64,000 nucleotides of DNA from Gracilimonas sediminicola (GTDB taxonomy: Bacteria; Bacteroidota; Rhodothermia; Balneolales; Balneolaceae). Below the pieces are notes generated by a model that worked only from the letters and a program-made list of their open reading frames with translations, was not told the origin of the DNA and did no database searches. Location of the stretch: NCBI RefSeq assembly GCF_024320785.1, contig NZ_JANDBC010000001.1, forward strand, positions 62,001 to 126,000, written 5' to 3'. The translations under genes were made by a program, and so were the position numbers. Below, in pieces: positions 6,585-16,370 of the stretch; position 1 is the first letter of the stretch; the number at the start of each line of letters is the position of its first letter.

Positions 6585-8579
6585 TTATTTAGCTGCAGCC
6601 TCAACAATGGCATCTGTGGTTATGCCAAAATGTTCAAAGAGCTCTTCGTAGGGAGCTGACTCTCCAAAACTATTCAATCCAATAGCCGTTCCTTCAGACC
6701 CGATATAGCGTTCCCACCCAAAGGTAGCTCCCGCTTCAATTGAAACCCGGTTTGTAACAGCCTTTGGAAGTACAGATTCCTTGTATGAGGCGTCTTGCTT
6801 CTCAAACAGCTCCCAGCTTGGCATGCTCACTACGCGTGCGTCTATGCCTTTGTCAGCCAGTTTAGCCTTGGCTTCTACCGCAAGGTGGAGCTCCGATCCG
6901 GTTCCAATCAGGATGGCATCCGGAACTTCTTTCTCAGCATCCGAATAAATGTAAGCACCTTTAGAAACCAGGGATGCTGAATTCTCATCCGAACGGGATA
7001 ATGTAGGCAAGTTCTGTCTGGTTAAGACCAGTAACGTTGGTCCGGTCGTATTTTCCAAAGCTGCCTTCCATGCATGGGATGTCTCATTGGCATCACCGGG
7101 TCGTAAAATGGTAATATTTGGCATCGCCCTCAGGCTGGCGAGGTGTTCTATAGGTTGATGAGTCGGGCCGTCTTCACCAAGGCCAATACTGTCGTGAGTT
7201 AACACAAATATCGACGGCACTTTCATCAAGCCGGCCAATCGTATAGCGGGGCGCATATAATCGGTAAATACGAAAAAGGTAGCACCGTATGGTACAAGTC
7301 CGCCATGAAGCGCCATCCCATTTACAGCTGCTCCCATAGCGTGTTCCCTTACTCCGTAATGAATGGTCCTCCCCGTTGGGTTACCCGGCAGGTATGATCC
7401 GTATCCGTCAATATCGGTTTTGGTACTACCGCCGAGGTCTGCCGAACCTCCGAATAAATTTGGTATGATTTCTTTGATGGCATTAATCACTTTGCCGGAA
7501 GCAGCACGACTTGCCATTCCTTTTGCATCTTCTTCAAATACCGGCAACTTCGATTCCAGATCAGAAGACAGGTCTCTGTTAACCCAAGCTTTGAATATCT
7601 TTCCTTCCTCGGTATAAGCTTTTTCATAGGCAGCTACTTCCTCCTTCCAGGTGTTTTCAGCCTTTTCTCCTTTCTCCTGCTCTTCTCTGAATTTTGCAAG
7701 AGCTTCTTCGGGAATGAAGAATTTTTTATCGGGATCCCAACCGTACGCTTCTTTGGTAAGTTTAATTTCTTCCTCACCCAATGGAGAACCGTGCGAGGAC
7801 TCACTATCCTGCTTGTTAGGGCTTCCGTAACCGATGTGAGTTGTACAAACAATGATCGAAGGTTTATCAGTTACAGACTGTGCTTCTTCGATCGCTGCAG
7901 TAATTTCATCATGATTATGGCCATCAATCTCTACCACATGCCAATTGTAGGATTCAAATCGTTTGGGAACGTCTTCAGTAAAGGCAAGATCGGTAGATCC
8001 TTCAATCGAAATGCTGTTTGAATCGTACAGGTAAATCAACTTACCGAGACCCATGTGTCCGGCCATTGATGCAGCTTCATGGGAAACTCCCTCCATCAAG
8101 TCACCATCACTAACAATAGCATAGGTGTAGTGATCTACAATGTTATGCCCTTCTTTATTGAACTTTGCCGACATAAAATGCTCAGCCATAGCCATACCAA
8201 CACCGGTTCCAAAACCCTGACCTAAGGGACCGGTTGTAGTTTCAACTCCCGGTGTCATTCCATATTCCGGGTGGCCGGGCGTAATGCTCCCCATCTGCCG
8301 GAAGTTTTTTATTTCTTCGAGGCTTACTTCATAACCTGTGAGATGCAGTAAACTGTAAATAAGCATCGACCCGTGCCCTGCTGAAAGAATAAAGCGATCG
8401 CGATCAAACCAGTTCGGATTTTTGGGGTTATGCTTTAGAAATTTTGTCCACAGTACGTAGGATGCATCTGCCATGCCCATTGGCATGCCCGGGTGACCGG
8501 AATTTGCCTTTTCAACGGCATCTATAGATAAGGTTCGAATTGTATTTACACAGAGCTGGTCGAGTTTAGATGCAGGCAT
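6585..8579 (-). CDS. tkt: Transketolase
   Basis: 664 aa, the usual full length. It transfers two-carbon ketol units between sugar phosphates in the pentose phosphate pathway with thiamine diphosphate. The N-terminal pyrophosphate-binding domain carries [12 protein letters not shown] near residue 27, TGPLGQGFG near 117 and the metal/diphosphate motif SDGDLMEG near 156. The catalytic Glu-region [11 protein letters not shown] is near 408 and [15 protein letters not shown] near 465. It is convergent with the phosphatase gene, with only a 26-bp spacer and no obvious hairpin. Cytosolic. No oddity seen. Confidence 0.95.
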   Translation of the reverse strand: MPASKLDQLCVNTIRTLSIDAVEKANSGHPGMPMGMADASYVLWTKFLKHNPKNPNWFDRDRFILSAGHGSMLIYSLLHLTGYEVSLEEIKNFRQMGSITPGHPEYGMTPGVETTTGPLGQGFGTGVGMAMAEHFMSAKFNKEGHNIVDHYTYAIVSDGDLMEGVSHEAASMAGHMGLGKLIYLYDSNSISIEGSTDLAFTEDVPKRFESYNWHVVEIDGHNHDEITAAIEEAQSVTDKPSIIVCTTHIGYGSPNKQDSESSHGSPLGEEEIKLTKEAYGWDPDKKFFIPEEALAKFREEQEKGEKAENTWKEEVAAYEKAYTEEGKIFKAWVNRDLSSDLESKLPVFEEDAKGMASRAASGKVINAIKEIIPNLFGGSADLGGSTKTDIDGYGSYLPGNPTGRTIHYGVREHAMGAAVNGMALHGGLVPYGATFFVFTDYMRPAIRLAGLMKVPSIFVLTHDSIGLGEDGPTHQPIEHLASLRAMPNITILRPGDANETSHAWKAALENTTGPTLLVLTRQNLPTLSRSDENSASLVSKGAYIYSDAEKEVPDAILIGTGSELHLAVEAKAKLADKGIDARVVSMPSWELFEKQDASYKESVLPKAVTNRVSIEAGATFGWERYIGSEGTAIGLNSFGESAPYEELFEHFGITTDAIVEAAAK

Positions 8580-8696
8580 TTAATGATTTAGTAGAATGAA
8601 AATTGTGTTTTTAAATCCTCACGAAGATAGGAAAAGGCTTGTATGTATAAAAGGAGCAGGTAAGAGTTTTTGCTCATTTCACGGAAAATTATGACA

Positions 8697-8731
8697 TAAA
8701 AAAACCACGCTGATTTAATACAGCGTGGTTA
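8697..8731 (-). terminator. Rho-independent terminator downstream of the TPR gene
   Basis: On the - strand AACCACGCTG, an 8-base loop and CAGCGTGGTT are followed by a run of seven T's. The stem is a perfect 10 bp. It lies just after the stop of the TPR gene at 8752 and before transketolase. Confidence 0.85.
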
Positions 8732-8751
8732 AAATTTAAGTTCGAAAACTT

Positions 8752-9783
8752 TTATCGAGCAGTTTCACACTTAAGCTCATACTCCATCTTATGCTGAGCC
8801 GGTGATTTGAAGGAACCATACAAAGCATTAGTGAATGCGTCGCAGGCTACTGATTTATTTCCTAAAGTTTGGTGGGCATATCCCAACTCAAAGTAGATTT
8901 TTGCCTTATCGGTTTTACCACCACTTTCATGATCTAAAGCTGTTGTGGCATACTCTACAGCCTGCTCATAACTTCCTGCTTTGTTGCTCGCTTCAGCAAG
9001 TCGGTAATACACATCAGCTGACTCATCGTCGTAGTTAAGAGCTCTGTTTAATGTTTCCATAGCCGTTTTAGTGTCACCGGCTTCTGATTGACGAGTTCCA
9101 ACAGCAAGCAGTTCATCGTGGGCAGCTTCTTGAGCTTTCTCAGCAATATCCGAGTTGTTGGTTGCTTCAGCCTTGGCAATAGCCTGGTCGTACCAGTTAA
9201 GCAGTTCGTCAACATTTTGATCAATAATACCATCTCCATCAGTATCATTTTGTCTCTTGATGATTTTCGCTTTTTGGTAGTAAGCTACCGCATAGTTTGA
9301 ATTTTCCTTAATTGCTTTTTCAACGGCCTCTTTAGCTTTTTCCAGCTCATCGTTAGAATAAAGCGTTACAGATTTTTGGTATAACAGCACCGGGATATTA
9401 CGCTTGGCGATTGGGGTAACCCGTTCGTCATTGTATTCTTCACCAACCTGAACTACTTCACGAAAAGCACTGATCGTAGCATCTAAAGCTTCCAGGCTTT
9501 TACTCTTTTGGTATTCCTGGTACTGGCTTCTGGCCTTGTTGAAATAAGCGGCAGGAATTTGCTGCTCAACTCTATCCACAATGTCTTCACCTTCTGGACC
9601 AAGTTGTCTTGCAATGGTAAGTGCCTGTGTGTACGATGCAATAGCAGCTTCATAATTGCCTGATTTGGCTTCTTCATATCCTGCATTATAAGCCTTCACA
9701 GCATCTGTTTTAGTTTGAGCAAAAACTGTAGTTGCCATCAAAGCCAAAACAATCGCTATTGAACTTCTTTTAAAAACCTTCAT
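8752..9783 (-). CDS. Periplasmic TPR-repeat protein
   Basis: 343 aa with a clear signal peptide (SIAIVLALMATTVFA, cut after about residue 22). The mature protein is built of tetratricopeptide-like helical repeats, at about 29-62, 160-200, 245-280 and 290-330 (for example AVKAYNAGYEEAKSGNYEAA and EQAVEYATTALDHESGGKTD). A DTDGDGIIDQN calcium-loop-like insert lies near 178. Such proteins scaffold envelope complexes in this phylum; the partner is unknown. It is a single-gene transcript with its own terminator. Confidence 0.8.
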   Translation of the reverse strand: MKVFKRSSIAIVLALMATTVFAQTKTDAVKAYNAGYEEAKSGNYEAAIASYTQALTIARQLGPEGEDIVDRVEQQIPAAYFNKARSQYQEYQKSKSLEALDATISAFREVVQVGEEYNDERVTPIAKRNIPVLLYQKSVTLYSNDELEKAKEAVEKAIKENSNYAVAYYQKAKIIKRQNDTDGDGIIDQNVDELLNWYDQAIAKAEATNNSDIAEKAQEAAHDELLAVGTRQSEAGDTKTAMETLNRALNYDDESADVYYRLAEASNKAGSYEQAVEYATTALDHESGGKTDKAKIYFELGYAHQTLGNKSVACDAFTNALYGSFKSPAQHKMEYELKCETAR

Positions 9784-9913
9784 ATCTATTTTATTTGTGA
9801 TCGTTAGTTGCAGCGCCGAATTTAATAAAAAATGACGCTGAAATTAAAATTATAACTGCCTTTCTAATGAATTAGTATATATAAAACTTAACAAAGCACC
9901 GCCATGTTCCCAA

Positions 9914-10627
9914 TTAAAAGTAAAAGTTTGGCATAGGCTCTTTTTGGCTGTAAAAGTCACAGATTATTTTAACTGCCTCATCGGTTGAATCTGTGACATG
10001 AAACAAGTCAGTATCCTTATCAGAAATGGTGCCCCACTCTTTCATTGTTTTCTCCATCCAGTCAACCAAACCTGACCAATACTCGCTGCCAAAAAGAACA
10101 ATCGGAATCTGATCGATCTTGCGGGTTTGAATGAGTGTAAGGCTTTCGAAAAGCTCATCAAGGGTTCCAAATCCACCGGGGAATACGATAAAGCCCTGTG
10201 CGTATTTCACGAACATCACCTTTCGTACAAAAAAGTAGTTAAAGTTGATGCTGAAGTCCGGGTCCACATGTTGGTTTATGCCCTGCTCAAAAGGCAGGTT
10301 TATTCCAAGCCCTACTGACTTTCCTTTTCCTACTTCGGCCCCTTTATTGGCAGCCTCCATGATGCCCGGACCTCCGCCGGTAATCACCCCGAACCCTTTC
10401 TGTGTGATTTTATCCGCCGTTTCTATTGCAAGTTGGTAATACTCATTATCGGATTTGGTTCGGGCAGAACCGAAAATAGAAATGCAAGGGCCTATCTGGA
10501 ACAGCTTATCATAGCCCTCCACAAGTTCGCCCATAATTTTAAATACACTCCAGATGTCACGGTCGTATCCGTTTGCCTGGCTCTTTTTTTGAAATTCTCT
10601 TTGTTCTTCACTCATATAAGTAATCAT
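9914..10627 (-). CDS. LOG-family protein (cytokinin riboside monophosphate phosphoribohydrolase-like)
   Basis: 237 aa from the ATG at 10627; Met5 at 10615 is an equally good start. The Rossmann-type fold shows the LOG signatures GGGPGIMEAANKGA near 83 and PGGFGTLDELFE near 150, which hold the nucleotide and the catalytic Arg/Glu. Known members cleave nucleoside monophosphates to base and ribose 5-phosphate. In bacteria the substrate is often AMP or a related nucleotide, so the physiological role here is inferred. The gene starts directly after the stop of the DUF5683 gene, suggesting co-transcription. Confidence 0.85.
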   Translation of the reverse strand: MITYMSEEQREFQKKSQANGYDRDIWSVFKIMGELVEGYDKLFQIGPCISIFGSARTKSDNEYYQLAIETADKITQKGFGVITGGGPGIMEAANKGAEVGKGKSVGLGINLPFEQGINQHVDPDFSINFNYFFVRKVMFVKYAQGFIVFPGGFGTLDELFESLTLIQTRKIDQIPIVLFGSEYWSGLVDWMEKTMKEWGTISDKDTDLFHVTDSTDEAVKIICDFYSQKEPMPNFYF

Positions 10628-11281
10628 CTAAAAATTAATGGACAATGAAAGTACAGGTACCGGCTCTGTATTGCGAACTGCCAGTACACCCGGTTTCAGC
10701 CTTGCATTCATCGACAGGTCATCCGATACATCAAAAGGACGCAAATGTGCAAAAACGTAGGCATCAATTGCGTTAAGCGCATATGATAATCCAATAAATA
10801 CATACACTAAATCCCTGCGATTTCGATAAAAATTCCGGGTTTCTCTCAGCGAACTCAGATTTGAATTAGGAGAAATATACCCTGGTGTGGGGCCAAACCG
10901 GTTATCATCCGGCGTGTCCGGGTTTAAATTGTAATATGCAGCCCGGTAATCATTATAATTTTTGTGCAGGTAAATGCTGTAGTAAGTAAGCCCACCCAAC
11001 AAACCGTAAACAATCGGCACTTTCCATGCCTGCTTATTGGTTACCTGTCCCCAGCCGGGAATCATCAGGGACCTCCGCAGAACCATCTTAGGTTCCGGGT
11101 ATTCATTTTGGTCGGTTGCTGAGTCGGAAAAGGACTGTTTCAACGAATAATGTTGAGGAACGAATTTCTGGTAAGAACTAAAACTTTGGGCAAAACTCTG
11201 TCCACCGAGGATCAATCCAATAAGAAAAATCAGGCTAATCGATCGAGTCAAAAATACCCAGTATTCGTTCAAGGTCATCAT
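10628..11281 (-). CDS. DUF5683 family exported protein
   Basis: About 217 aa. The start is placed at 11281 (MMTLNEYWVFL) because the signal peptide follows directly (SISLIFLIGLILGGQSFAQ). The upstream part of the open frame overlaps parB and is not coding. The conserved core RRSLMIPGWGQVTNKQAWKV, followed by a hydrophobic segment, identifies the DUF5683 family, which is common in Bacteroidota and relatives and usually found with parB. Function unknown. It overlaps parB by about 47 bp, so the reading frames are coupled, and the pair probably forms a parA-parB-DUF5683-LOG operon. Confidence 0.75.
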   Translation of the reverse strand: MMTLNEYWVFLTRSISLIFLIGLILGGQSFAQSFSSYQKFVPQHYSLKQSFSDSATDQNEYPEPKMVLRRSLMIPGWGQVTNKQAWKVPIVYGLLGGLTYYSIYLHKNYNDYRAAYYNLNPDTPDDNRFGPTPGYISPNSNLSSLRETRNFYRNRRDLVYVFIGLSYALNAIDAYVFAHLRPFDVSDDLSMNARLKPGVLAVRNTEPVPVLSLSINF

Positions 11282-12155
11282 CGGAATAATATTCAATCCT
11301 GATTTCTCCCCCCTTTTTCTTGGGTTGTACATTTACCTTGGTGCTGAATGTACGTCGCAAGCGAGCTGAAATTTCATCATAAAAAGGATTGGATGTTTCT
11401 TTTTTGGATGAAGATTTCTTTTTCGATGTTGAAGGGTTCATCACATCACGCACCGCTTCTTCAATCTGCCTTACCGAAAGTCCTTTGTCAATTACCTTTT
11501 TGAGTATCTTCTGCTGAACTTCTTCATCTTCAATGGTAATTAAAGCCCGGGCATGGCCCATCGAAATCTGATTTGACTTCAAGGCAGACTGTATGAAAGC
11601 AGGCAGGTTCAGCAGGCGTAACATATTGGTAACCGTTGTTCGGTTTTTCCCTACGCGGTCGGCCACTTCCGCCTGTGTATAGTCAAATTCTTCCAGCAGG
11701 CGTTTATATCCCAAAGCCACTTCCAGTGGATTCAACTCTTCCCGTTGAATATTTTCAATCAGGGCAAAAGCCATGCTTTGTTCATCATCCGCTTCTCTGA
11801 TGAAAGCGGGAATTTCCTTCAACCCGGCCAGTTTAGCTGCACGTAAACGGCGTTCACCACTAATGAGCTCAAATCGTTTTTCCCCGATATACCGAACCGT
11901 TATAGGTTGAATTAAGCCGTGCTCTTTGATAGAAGCACCCAGTTCATCCAGTTTTTCCTCATCAAACTCTTTGCGCGGCTGATGTGGGTTCTTCCGGATG
12001 TGATCGACCGGAACAAAAAGAACGATATTAACGCGGTCTTCCGGTTTTACGATGCTTTTCTCAACACCTTCCTTCTTTTCCGTTTCTTTGCCTTCTTCCT
12101 GGTATTCAGGAAAAAAAGCGCCTAATCCTCGACCTAATACTTTTTTGGTAGCCAT
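11235..12155 (-). CDS. parB: Chromosome-partitioning protein ParB
   Basis: 306 aa. It binds parS sites near the origin and loads condensin, acting with ParA. The N-terminal ParB domain shows NPHQPRKEF near 56 and the CTP/arginine-patch motif GERRLRAAK at 100-108. A helix-turn-helix domain follows (TQAEVADRVGKNRTTVTNML, about 155-175). The C-terminal dimerisation segment ends at 306. Length and order match chromosomal Spo0J-type ParB. It is downstream of parA by 16 bp. I did not see a canonical parS (TGTTTCACGTGAAACA) in the window on reading. Confidence 0.95.
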   Translation of the reverse strand: MATKKVLGRGLGAFFPEYQEEGKETEKKEGVEKSIVKPEDRVNIVLFVPVDHIRKNPHQPRKEFDEEKLDELGASIKEHGLIQPITVRYIGEKRFELISGERRLRAAKLAGLKEIPAFIREADDEQSMAFALIENIQREELNPLEVALGYKRLLEEFDYTQAEVADRVGKNRTTVTNMLRLLNLPAFIQSALKSNQISMGHARALITIEDEEVQQKILKKVIDKGLSVRQIEEAVRDVMNPSTSKKKSSSKKETSNPFYDEISARLRRTFSTKVNVQPKKKGGEIRIEYYSDDDLERILGIFDSID

Positions 12156-12171
12156 AATCTAAATTTCTGTC

Positions 12172-12969
12172 TTAATCAGTAAGAACCGGGCTGTTCTTAA
12201 ATAGTTTCTTATTTCTCTTGATAATTTCTCGTGCCAGCGCAAGGTAGTTCTTGGCTCCCACACTTGTGGAGTCGTATAACAGAGCCGGTTTCCCAAAACT
12301 CGGAGCTTCAGCCAGCCGGATATTTCGTGCGATCACAGCTTTAAAAACCCGGTCGTCAAAGTAACGTTTAACCTCATCTGCAACCTGGTTCGAAAGTCTT
12401 GTTCGGGTGTCGTACATCGTCAGCAGAACTCCCTCGATGTCTAAATCGGGGTTCAGGTGCTGGCGTACAATTTTGATGGTATTTAAAAGCTGACCTAATC
12501 CTTCCAATGCAAAATACTCGCACTGAACAGGAATCACGATGGAATTGGAAGCCGTTAAAGCATTAATCGTCAACAAGCCTAATGAAGGCGGGCAGTCAAT
12601 AATGACAAAATCATATTTATCGCGAACGCTTTCGATCGCCTTTTTCAGGATGCGCTCCCGCTCTTCCCGGTCAATCATCTCAATTTCGGCACCCACTAAG
12701 TTAATGTGAGAGGGCACTAAATCCAGAAAATCCAATTCCGTTTGCCGGATGGTATCTTCAATATCAGTACTGCCAATCATGATTTCGTATACCGAGTTAG
12801 TCACCGTCTTCGTATCAATACCAAGCCCACTGGTGGTGTTACTCTGCGGATCGATATCAATAACCAGGGTAGGATGCTCTACGGCGGCTAAACTTGCAGC
12901 TAAATTAATTGCCGTGGTTGTTTTTCCGACTCCACCTTTCTGATTGGCAATTGAAATGACTTTTCCCAT
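12172..12969 (-). CDS. parA: Chromosome-partitioning ATPase ParA (Soj)
   Basis: 265 aa. It is a deviant-Walker ATPase which moves ParB-parS complexes along the nucleoid. The Walker A motif KGGVGKTTT is at residues 10-18, a conserved DPQSNTT lies near 41-47, and the Walker B-like segment [13 protein letters not shown] is near 121. There is no N-terminal DNA-binding extension, so this is the short chromosomal type. It is the first gene of the parA-parB-DUF5683-LOG set, transcribed leftward from the 140-bp spacer at 12970-13109. Confidence 0.95.
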   Translation of the reverse strand: MGKVISIANQKGGVGKTTTAINLAASLAAVEHPTLVIDIDPQSNTTSGLGIDTKTVTNSVYEIMIGSTDIEDTIRQTELDFLDLVPSHINLVGAEIEMIDREERERILKKAIESVRDKYDFVIIDCPPSLGLLTINALTASNSIVIPVQCEYFALEGLGQLLNTIKIVRQHLNPDLDIEGVLLTMYDTRTRLSNQVADEVKRYFDDRVFKAVIARNIRLAEAPSFGKPALLYDSTSVGAKNYLALAREIIKRNKKLFKNSPVLTD

Positions 12970-13047
12970 TAAAAACCTGCTTTATGCTTGATATACTTTA
13001 TTGACAAAATCTAATATAAAGCGAGGTGCACTGCTATACAAAAATAC

Positions 13048-13078
13048 TTATGCACATATTAAGGGAAAGTTTTCCACA
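13048..13078. other. Two DnaA-box-like 9-mers upstream of parA
   Basis: TTATGCACA at 13048-13056 fits the DnaA consensus TTATNCACA exactly, and TTTTCCACA at 13070-13078 is one base from TTATCCACA. They are in the same orientation, 22 bp apart. The left part of the spacer (12990-13020) is AT-rich. This could be part of an origin or a DnaA-controlled promoter for parA. Two sites alone are weak evidence. Confidence 0.35.
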
Positions 13079-13109
13079 TTGAGCAGGCAACCTTTTGGCT
13101 GCCTTGCAT

Positions 13110-13658
13110 TTAATTAGATGAACCGGTCAGTAAAATTCCGCTTCCGGCGTTGCTGTTGCCGTTCAGGTCGTTTACCAGCTCCAGCTTGTCGTAGCTCTTG
13201 TCCATATCACTTTTCAGCGATGCGGACTGACTCACCGGCTGGTCTCCAGAAAACCGAAGAATTTCATTCCTGTCTACCCAAGGTTCTATGGTCTGGCTGC
13301 CAGAAGCTGTTGAAGGAACAGGATCTGCTTCTCCTGTATAGAAATAGTATCCACCTCCGGTGAATGCGGCTAACAATATTGCAGCTGCTATCCCCCTTTT
13401 AAGAAAGAAGGTGATGTTTTTAGATATTTTTAGTGAATCTGATTGTAGCTGTTTTGCGTCATCCGTTATTTTTTGAGTTAGTTGTTGGGGAGGGGTTTTG
13501 AGAGGAAGGCCCGAGAGCCTTCTTTTGGTAGCTCTCAGACTTTCAACTTCGATCAGCAGGTCTTCATCCTCCCGCATTAGCTTTTCAAACTCCATTTCCT
13601 CTGAAGGGTCCATTTCCTTCATCAGATAACGAATAGCTTTATTTTCATCCGTGTGCAT
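13110..13658 (-). CDS. Membrane-anchored anti-sigma factor-like protein
   Basis: 182 aa from the ATG at 13658 (MHTDENKAIRYLMKEMDPSE). The longer frame would start inside the sigma gene by more than 40 bases. The N-terminal part resembles zinc-free anti-sigma domains that bind sigma regions (about 1-75). A single transmembrane helix follows at about 84-107 (GIAAAILLAAFTGGGYYFY), with a periplasmic tail of about 75 residues rich in Ser, Gly and Asn. The start overlaps the end of the sigma gene by 14 bases, so the two are translated together. It probably sequesters that sigma factor until an envelope signal acts. Confidence 0.75.
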   Translation of the reverse strand: MHTDENKAIRYLMKEMDPSEEMEFEKLMREDEDLLIEVESLRATKRRLSGLPLKTPPQQLTQKITDDAKQLQSDSLKISKNITFFLKRGIAAAILLAAFTGGGYYFYTGEADPVPSTASGSQTIEPWVDRNEILRFSGDQPVSQSASLKSDMDKSYDKLELVNDLNGNSNAGSGILLTGSSN

Positions 13659-14286
13659 GCTTTTGCTCTTCTTCTCGTTCTTCTTCAAAATATTTTCGAA
13701 GGTTAATGAGCGCGTATCGCATACGACCTAATGCCGTATTTATAGATACATCGGTCAGTTCTGCAATTTCTTTAAAAGGCATTTCGTAATAGTGCCTTAG
13801 CAAAACAACCGAACGTTGCTCTTCGGGAAGTTTAGCGATGTGTTTCATCAGGCTGGCCCGGGTCTCAGTTTCAACCAATTGCTCATCTGCGTCCACAACG
13901 CTTTCATCTTCCATCCGATCAAAGTAATCGGTGTTAGAGTCCTCGTCGCTCCATCCACTAACGTCGATGTATCGTTTTTGTTTTCTTAGATAATCAATCG
14001 TTGCATTATGTGCAATACGCATAACCCAGGCAATCCATTTACCTTGCTCGTTGTAGGTATCATCCATCTTGGTGATGACTTTGGTGAAGGTAGTTTGAAA
14101 CAGATCGTTGGCGATTTCGGGGTTCATCACCATGCTGTAGATATAGGAATAAATCTTCTGTTGATGCCGGTTCATCAATTCATTAAAAGCCGACTCATCT
14201 GCATCTCTTCTGAATTTTTTTACCAGCTCTCTGTCTTTTAAATTCTTGTAGTTGGGTTTCTCAACATGTCTGTTAATCAATTTCAT
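13645..14286 (-). CDS. ECF-type RNA polymerase sigma factor
   Basis: 213 aa from the ATG at 14286 (MKLINRHVEK); the open frame extends upstream, but no family similarity is seen there. Region 2 spans about residues 25-110 (ESAFNELMNRHQQKIYSYIY; WIAWVMRIAHNATIDYLRKQ). Region 4 is near 150-200 (LPEEQRSVVLLRHYYEMPFK, then EIAELTDVSINTALGRMRY). Its position directly before a membrane anti-sigma gene implies an envelope-stress-type regulon. The targets cannot be told from this window. The start is translationally upstream of the anti-sigma factor. Confidence 0.9.
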   Translation of the reverse strand: MKLINRHVEKPNYKNLKDRELVKKFRRDADESAFNELMNRHQQKIYSYIYSMVMNPEIANDLFQTTFTKVITKMDDTYNEQGKWIAWVMRIAHNATIDYLRKQKRYIDVSGWSDEDSNTDYFDRMEDESVVDADEQLVETETRASLMKHIAKLPEEQRSVVLLRHYYEMPFKEIAELTDVSINTALGRMRYALINLRKYFEEEREEEQKHAHG

Positions 14287-14489
14287 AATAATACACCCTG
14301 TTTTTTGGGTTATGCTCTCAGCGGGTACACTGAAACTCTGACCGTTTGTTTCAATAACCATCTGCTTTAAAAGAGCGTTTCGTACCAGAGTCCTTTCCTC
14401 CGGTGCTGTGGCTATGTTAATATGCTACGCACGGGATTCATATAACATGTTAATGTTACTCAAAGCTCACATTACAAGGATAGGACGAG

Positions 14490-16331
14490 CTACTTATGAA
14501 AATAGTTGTACACTTTTTCACCCAACACCTTACCGAGATTAAATTGTAATTCTTCTTTTTTTGCTTTCTTGATTTTCTTGACCGACCCAAATTCCATGAG
14601 CAGTTTCTGGGCGGTCTTCTCTCCTACTCCGTCAATATCCAACAGCTCGGTTTTAACGGTTCGCTTGCTTCTTTTTTTACGGTGAAAGGTGATGGCAAAC
14701 CGGTGGGCCTCATCCCGGGCCTGCTGCAATAATTTAAGGGCTGAAGATTTTTTGGGAATCATAATCGGGTCTGACATTCCAGGCAGAAATACTTCTTCCA
14801 GCCGCTTAGCCAAACCTATGATCTCACACTCACCGTAAAAATCGATTTCTTTAAGAGCCTCCACGGCAGAACTCAGCTGACCCTTTCCACCATCCACAAT
14901 AATAAGATCCGGGATATGCTGGCCTTCTTTTTGAACCCTGGAATAGCGCCGGGTCAGCACCTCTTTCATCGAAGCAAAGTCATCAGGGCCTTCCACTGTT
15001 TTTATATTGAAGCGCTTGTACTCGCTTTTACGGGGCTTTGCATCCACAAAGCAAACCATGGAGGCTACCGGATCAGTGCCCTGCAGGTTAGAGTTATCAA
15101 AACACTCGATTCGCCGGGGAAGGCGATCCAGTTTAAGATGCTCCTTTAGCTCTTTAACCGCATGTGGAATCCGGTTTCGTTCGGCTTTCTCTTTCTCCAG
15201 AGCCCGTTCGTTTAAATGAAGTTTGGCGTTGGCCAGCGCCATTTTGATCAGCTGTTTTTTCTCGCCAATCTGTGGAACATGCACCGGCACAATCTTTCCT
15301 CTTTCCTGATGCAAGTATTGCTCCAGCGGTTCCACTTCCTGCATTTCGTGGCTCAGGTAAACCTCGTCTGGGATGGCTGCTGTGTACTGACCGGTGTAAT
15401 AATCTTCCACGAACGATTGCAACATTTCGCCCATAGTCAGACCCTCAATATTCTTCAGGAAGCGGTGAAATTTCCCGATCATCTTTCCTTCCCTGATCTT
15501 AAACAACACCCCGCAAGCTTCTCCGATTTCCTCATTCTTACCGATGGCAAACACATCCCGGTCCACTTTCTTAGAGACCACCATTTTCATCTTCTGGCTG
15601 TATCGTTTAACAGCCTCCAGGCTATCACGGAGTTGAGCGGCCTGCTCAAATTCCAGGGCATCGGAAGCGATCTGCATCTCATCTTTCAGCTCCCTGATAA
15701 GCTGGTCGGTTTGTCCGTTTAGCATCCGATCCACTTTGTGGATGGTAGCCTGATATACTTCATCATCCCAATCGCCGGAGCAGTTCTGTAAATAATCATC
15801 GAAGCAGGAATGCCACTTCGGTACTCCTTTAGTCTTGTCAATGTTTTTTTGTGAAACGGCACAGGTGCAAAGCCCAAATGCCTTCCGAATGGTTTCCAAC
15901 ATCCGCTTCATGGCGCCAACACTATCATAAGGACCGTAATACTTGCTGCCATCCTTTACCACCGTGCGCGTTGGGAATACACGGGGCTTGGAATCATCGG
16001 TGATGCAAATGTAGGGGTACGACTTATCATCCCGATACATTATGTTGTACCGTGGCTGGTACTGCTTTATGAGGTTATTCTCCAGAATGAGGGCTTCAGC
16101 CTCTGAATCAGTCACCACCACTTCGATATCATCAATTTTTGATACCATCGTTTTTATGCGGCCATCTTGTGGCCGGGAATCCTGAAAATAGGATCTCACC
16201 CGGTTTCTAAGCTTCTTGGCCTTGCCTACATACAGCTCAGTTCCGGAAGAATCCCGGTAAATATAGACTCCCGGTGAGGTGGGAAGATTGGCTACTTTTT
16301 CAGAGAGTTGTACTTGTCCTTCATTACTCAT
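14490..16331 (-). CDS. uvrC: UvrABC excinuclease subunit C
   Basis: 613 aa, full length for the family. It makes the two incisions flanking a DNA lesion recognised by UvrA and UvrB. The N-terminal GIY-YIG nuclease domain starts with PTSPGVYIYRDSSGTELYVG and KAKKLRNRV near residues 17-45. A UVR motif is near 215-235. The C-terminal RNase H-like nuclease has ECFDNSNLQGTDPVASMVCF near 410 and IIVDGGKGQLSSAVEAL near 478. Two helix-hairpin-helix motifs are near 570-605 (LLDIDGVGEKTAQKLLMEFG). It is a single gene with its own start. No oddity seen. Confidence 0.95.
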   Translation of the reverse strand: MSNEGQVQLSEKVANLPTSPGVYIYRDSSGTELYVGKAKKLRNRVRSYFQDSRPQDGRIKTMVSKIDDIEVVVTDSEAEALILENNLIKQYQPRYNIMYRDDKSYPYICITDDSKPRVFPTRTVVKDGSKYYGPYDSVGAMKRMLETIRKAFGLCTCAVSQKNIDKTKGVPKWHSCFDDYLQNCSGDWDDEVYQATIHKVDRMLNGQTDQLIRELKDEMQIASDALEFEQAAQLRDSLEAVKRYSQKMKMVVSKKVDRDVFAIGKNEEIGEACGVLFKIREGKMIGKFHRFLKNIEGLTMGEMLQSFVEDYYTGQYTAAIPDEVYLSHEMQEVEPLEQYLHQERGKIVPVHVPQIGEKKQLIKMALANAKLHLNERALEKEKAERNRIPHAVKELKEHLKLDRLPRRIECFDNSNLQGTDPVASMVCFVDAKPRKSEYKRFNIKTVEGPDDFASMKEVLTRRYSRVQKEGQHIPDLIIVDGGKGQLSSAVEALKEIDFYGECEIIGLAKRLEEVFLPGMSDPIMIPKKSSALKLLQQARDEAHRFAITFHRKKRSKRTVKTELLDIDGVGEKTAQKLLMEFGSVKKIKKAKKEELQFNLGKVLGEKVYNYFHK

Positions 16332-16370
16332 GCAGCAAAGATAACAGTTTTTTGATGATTCTTAACCTGC

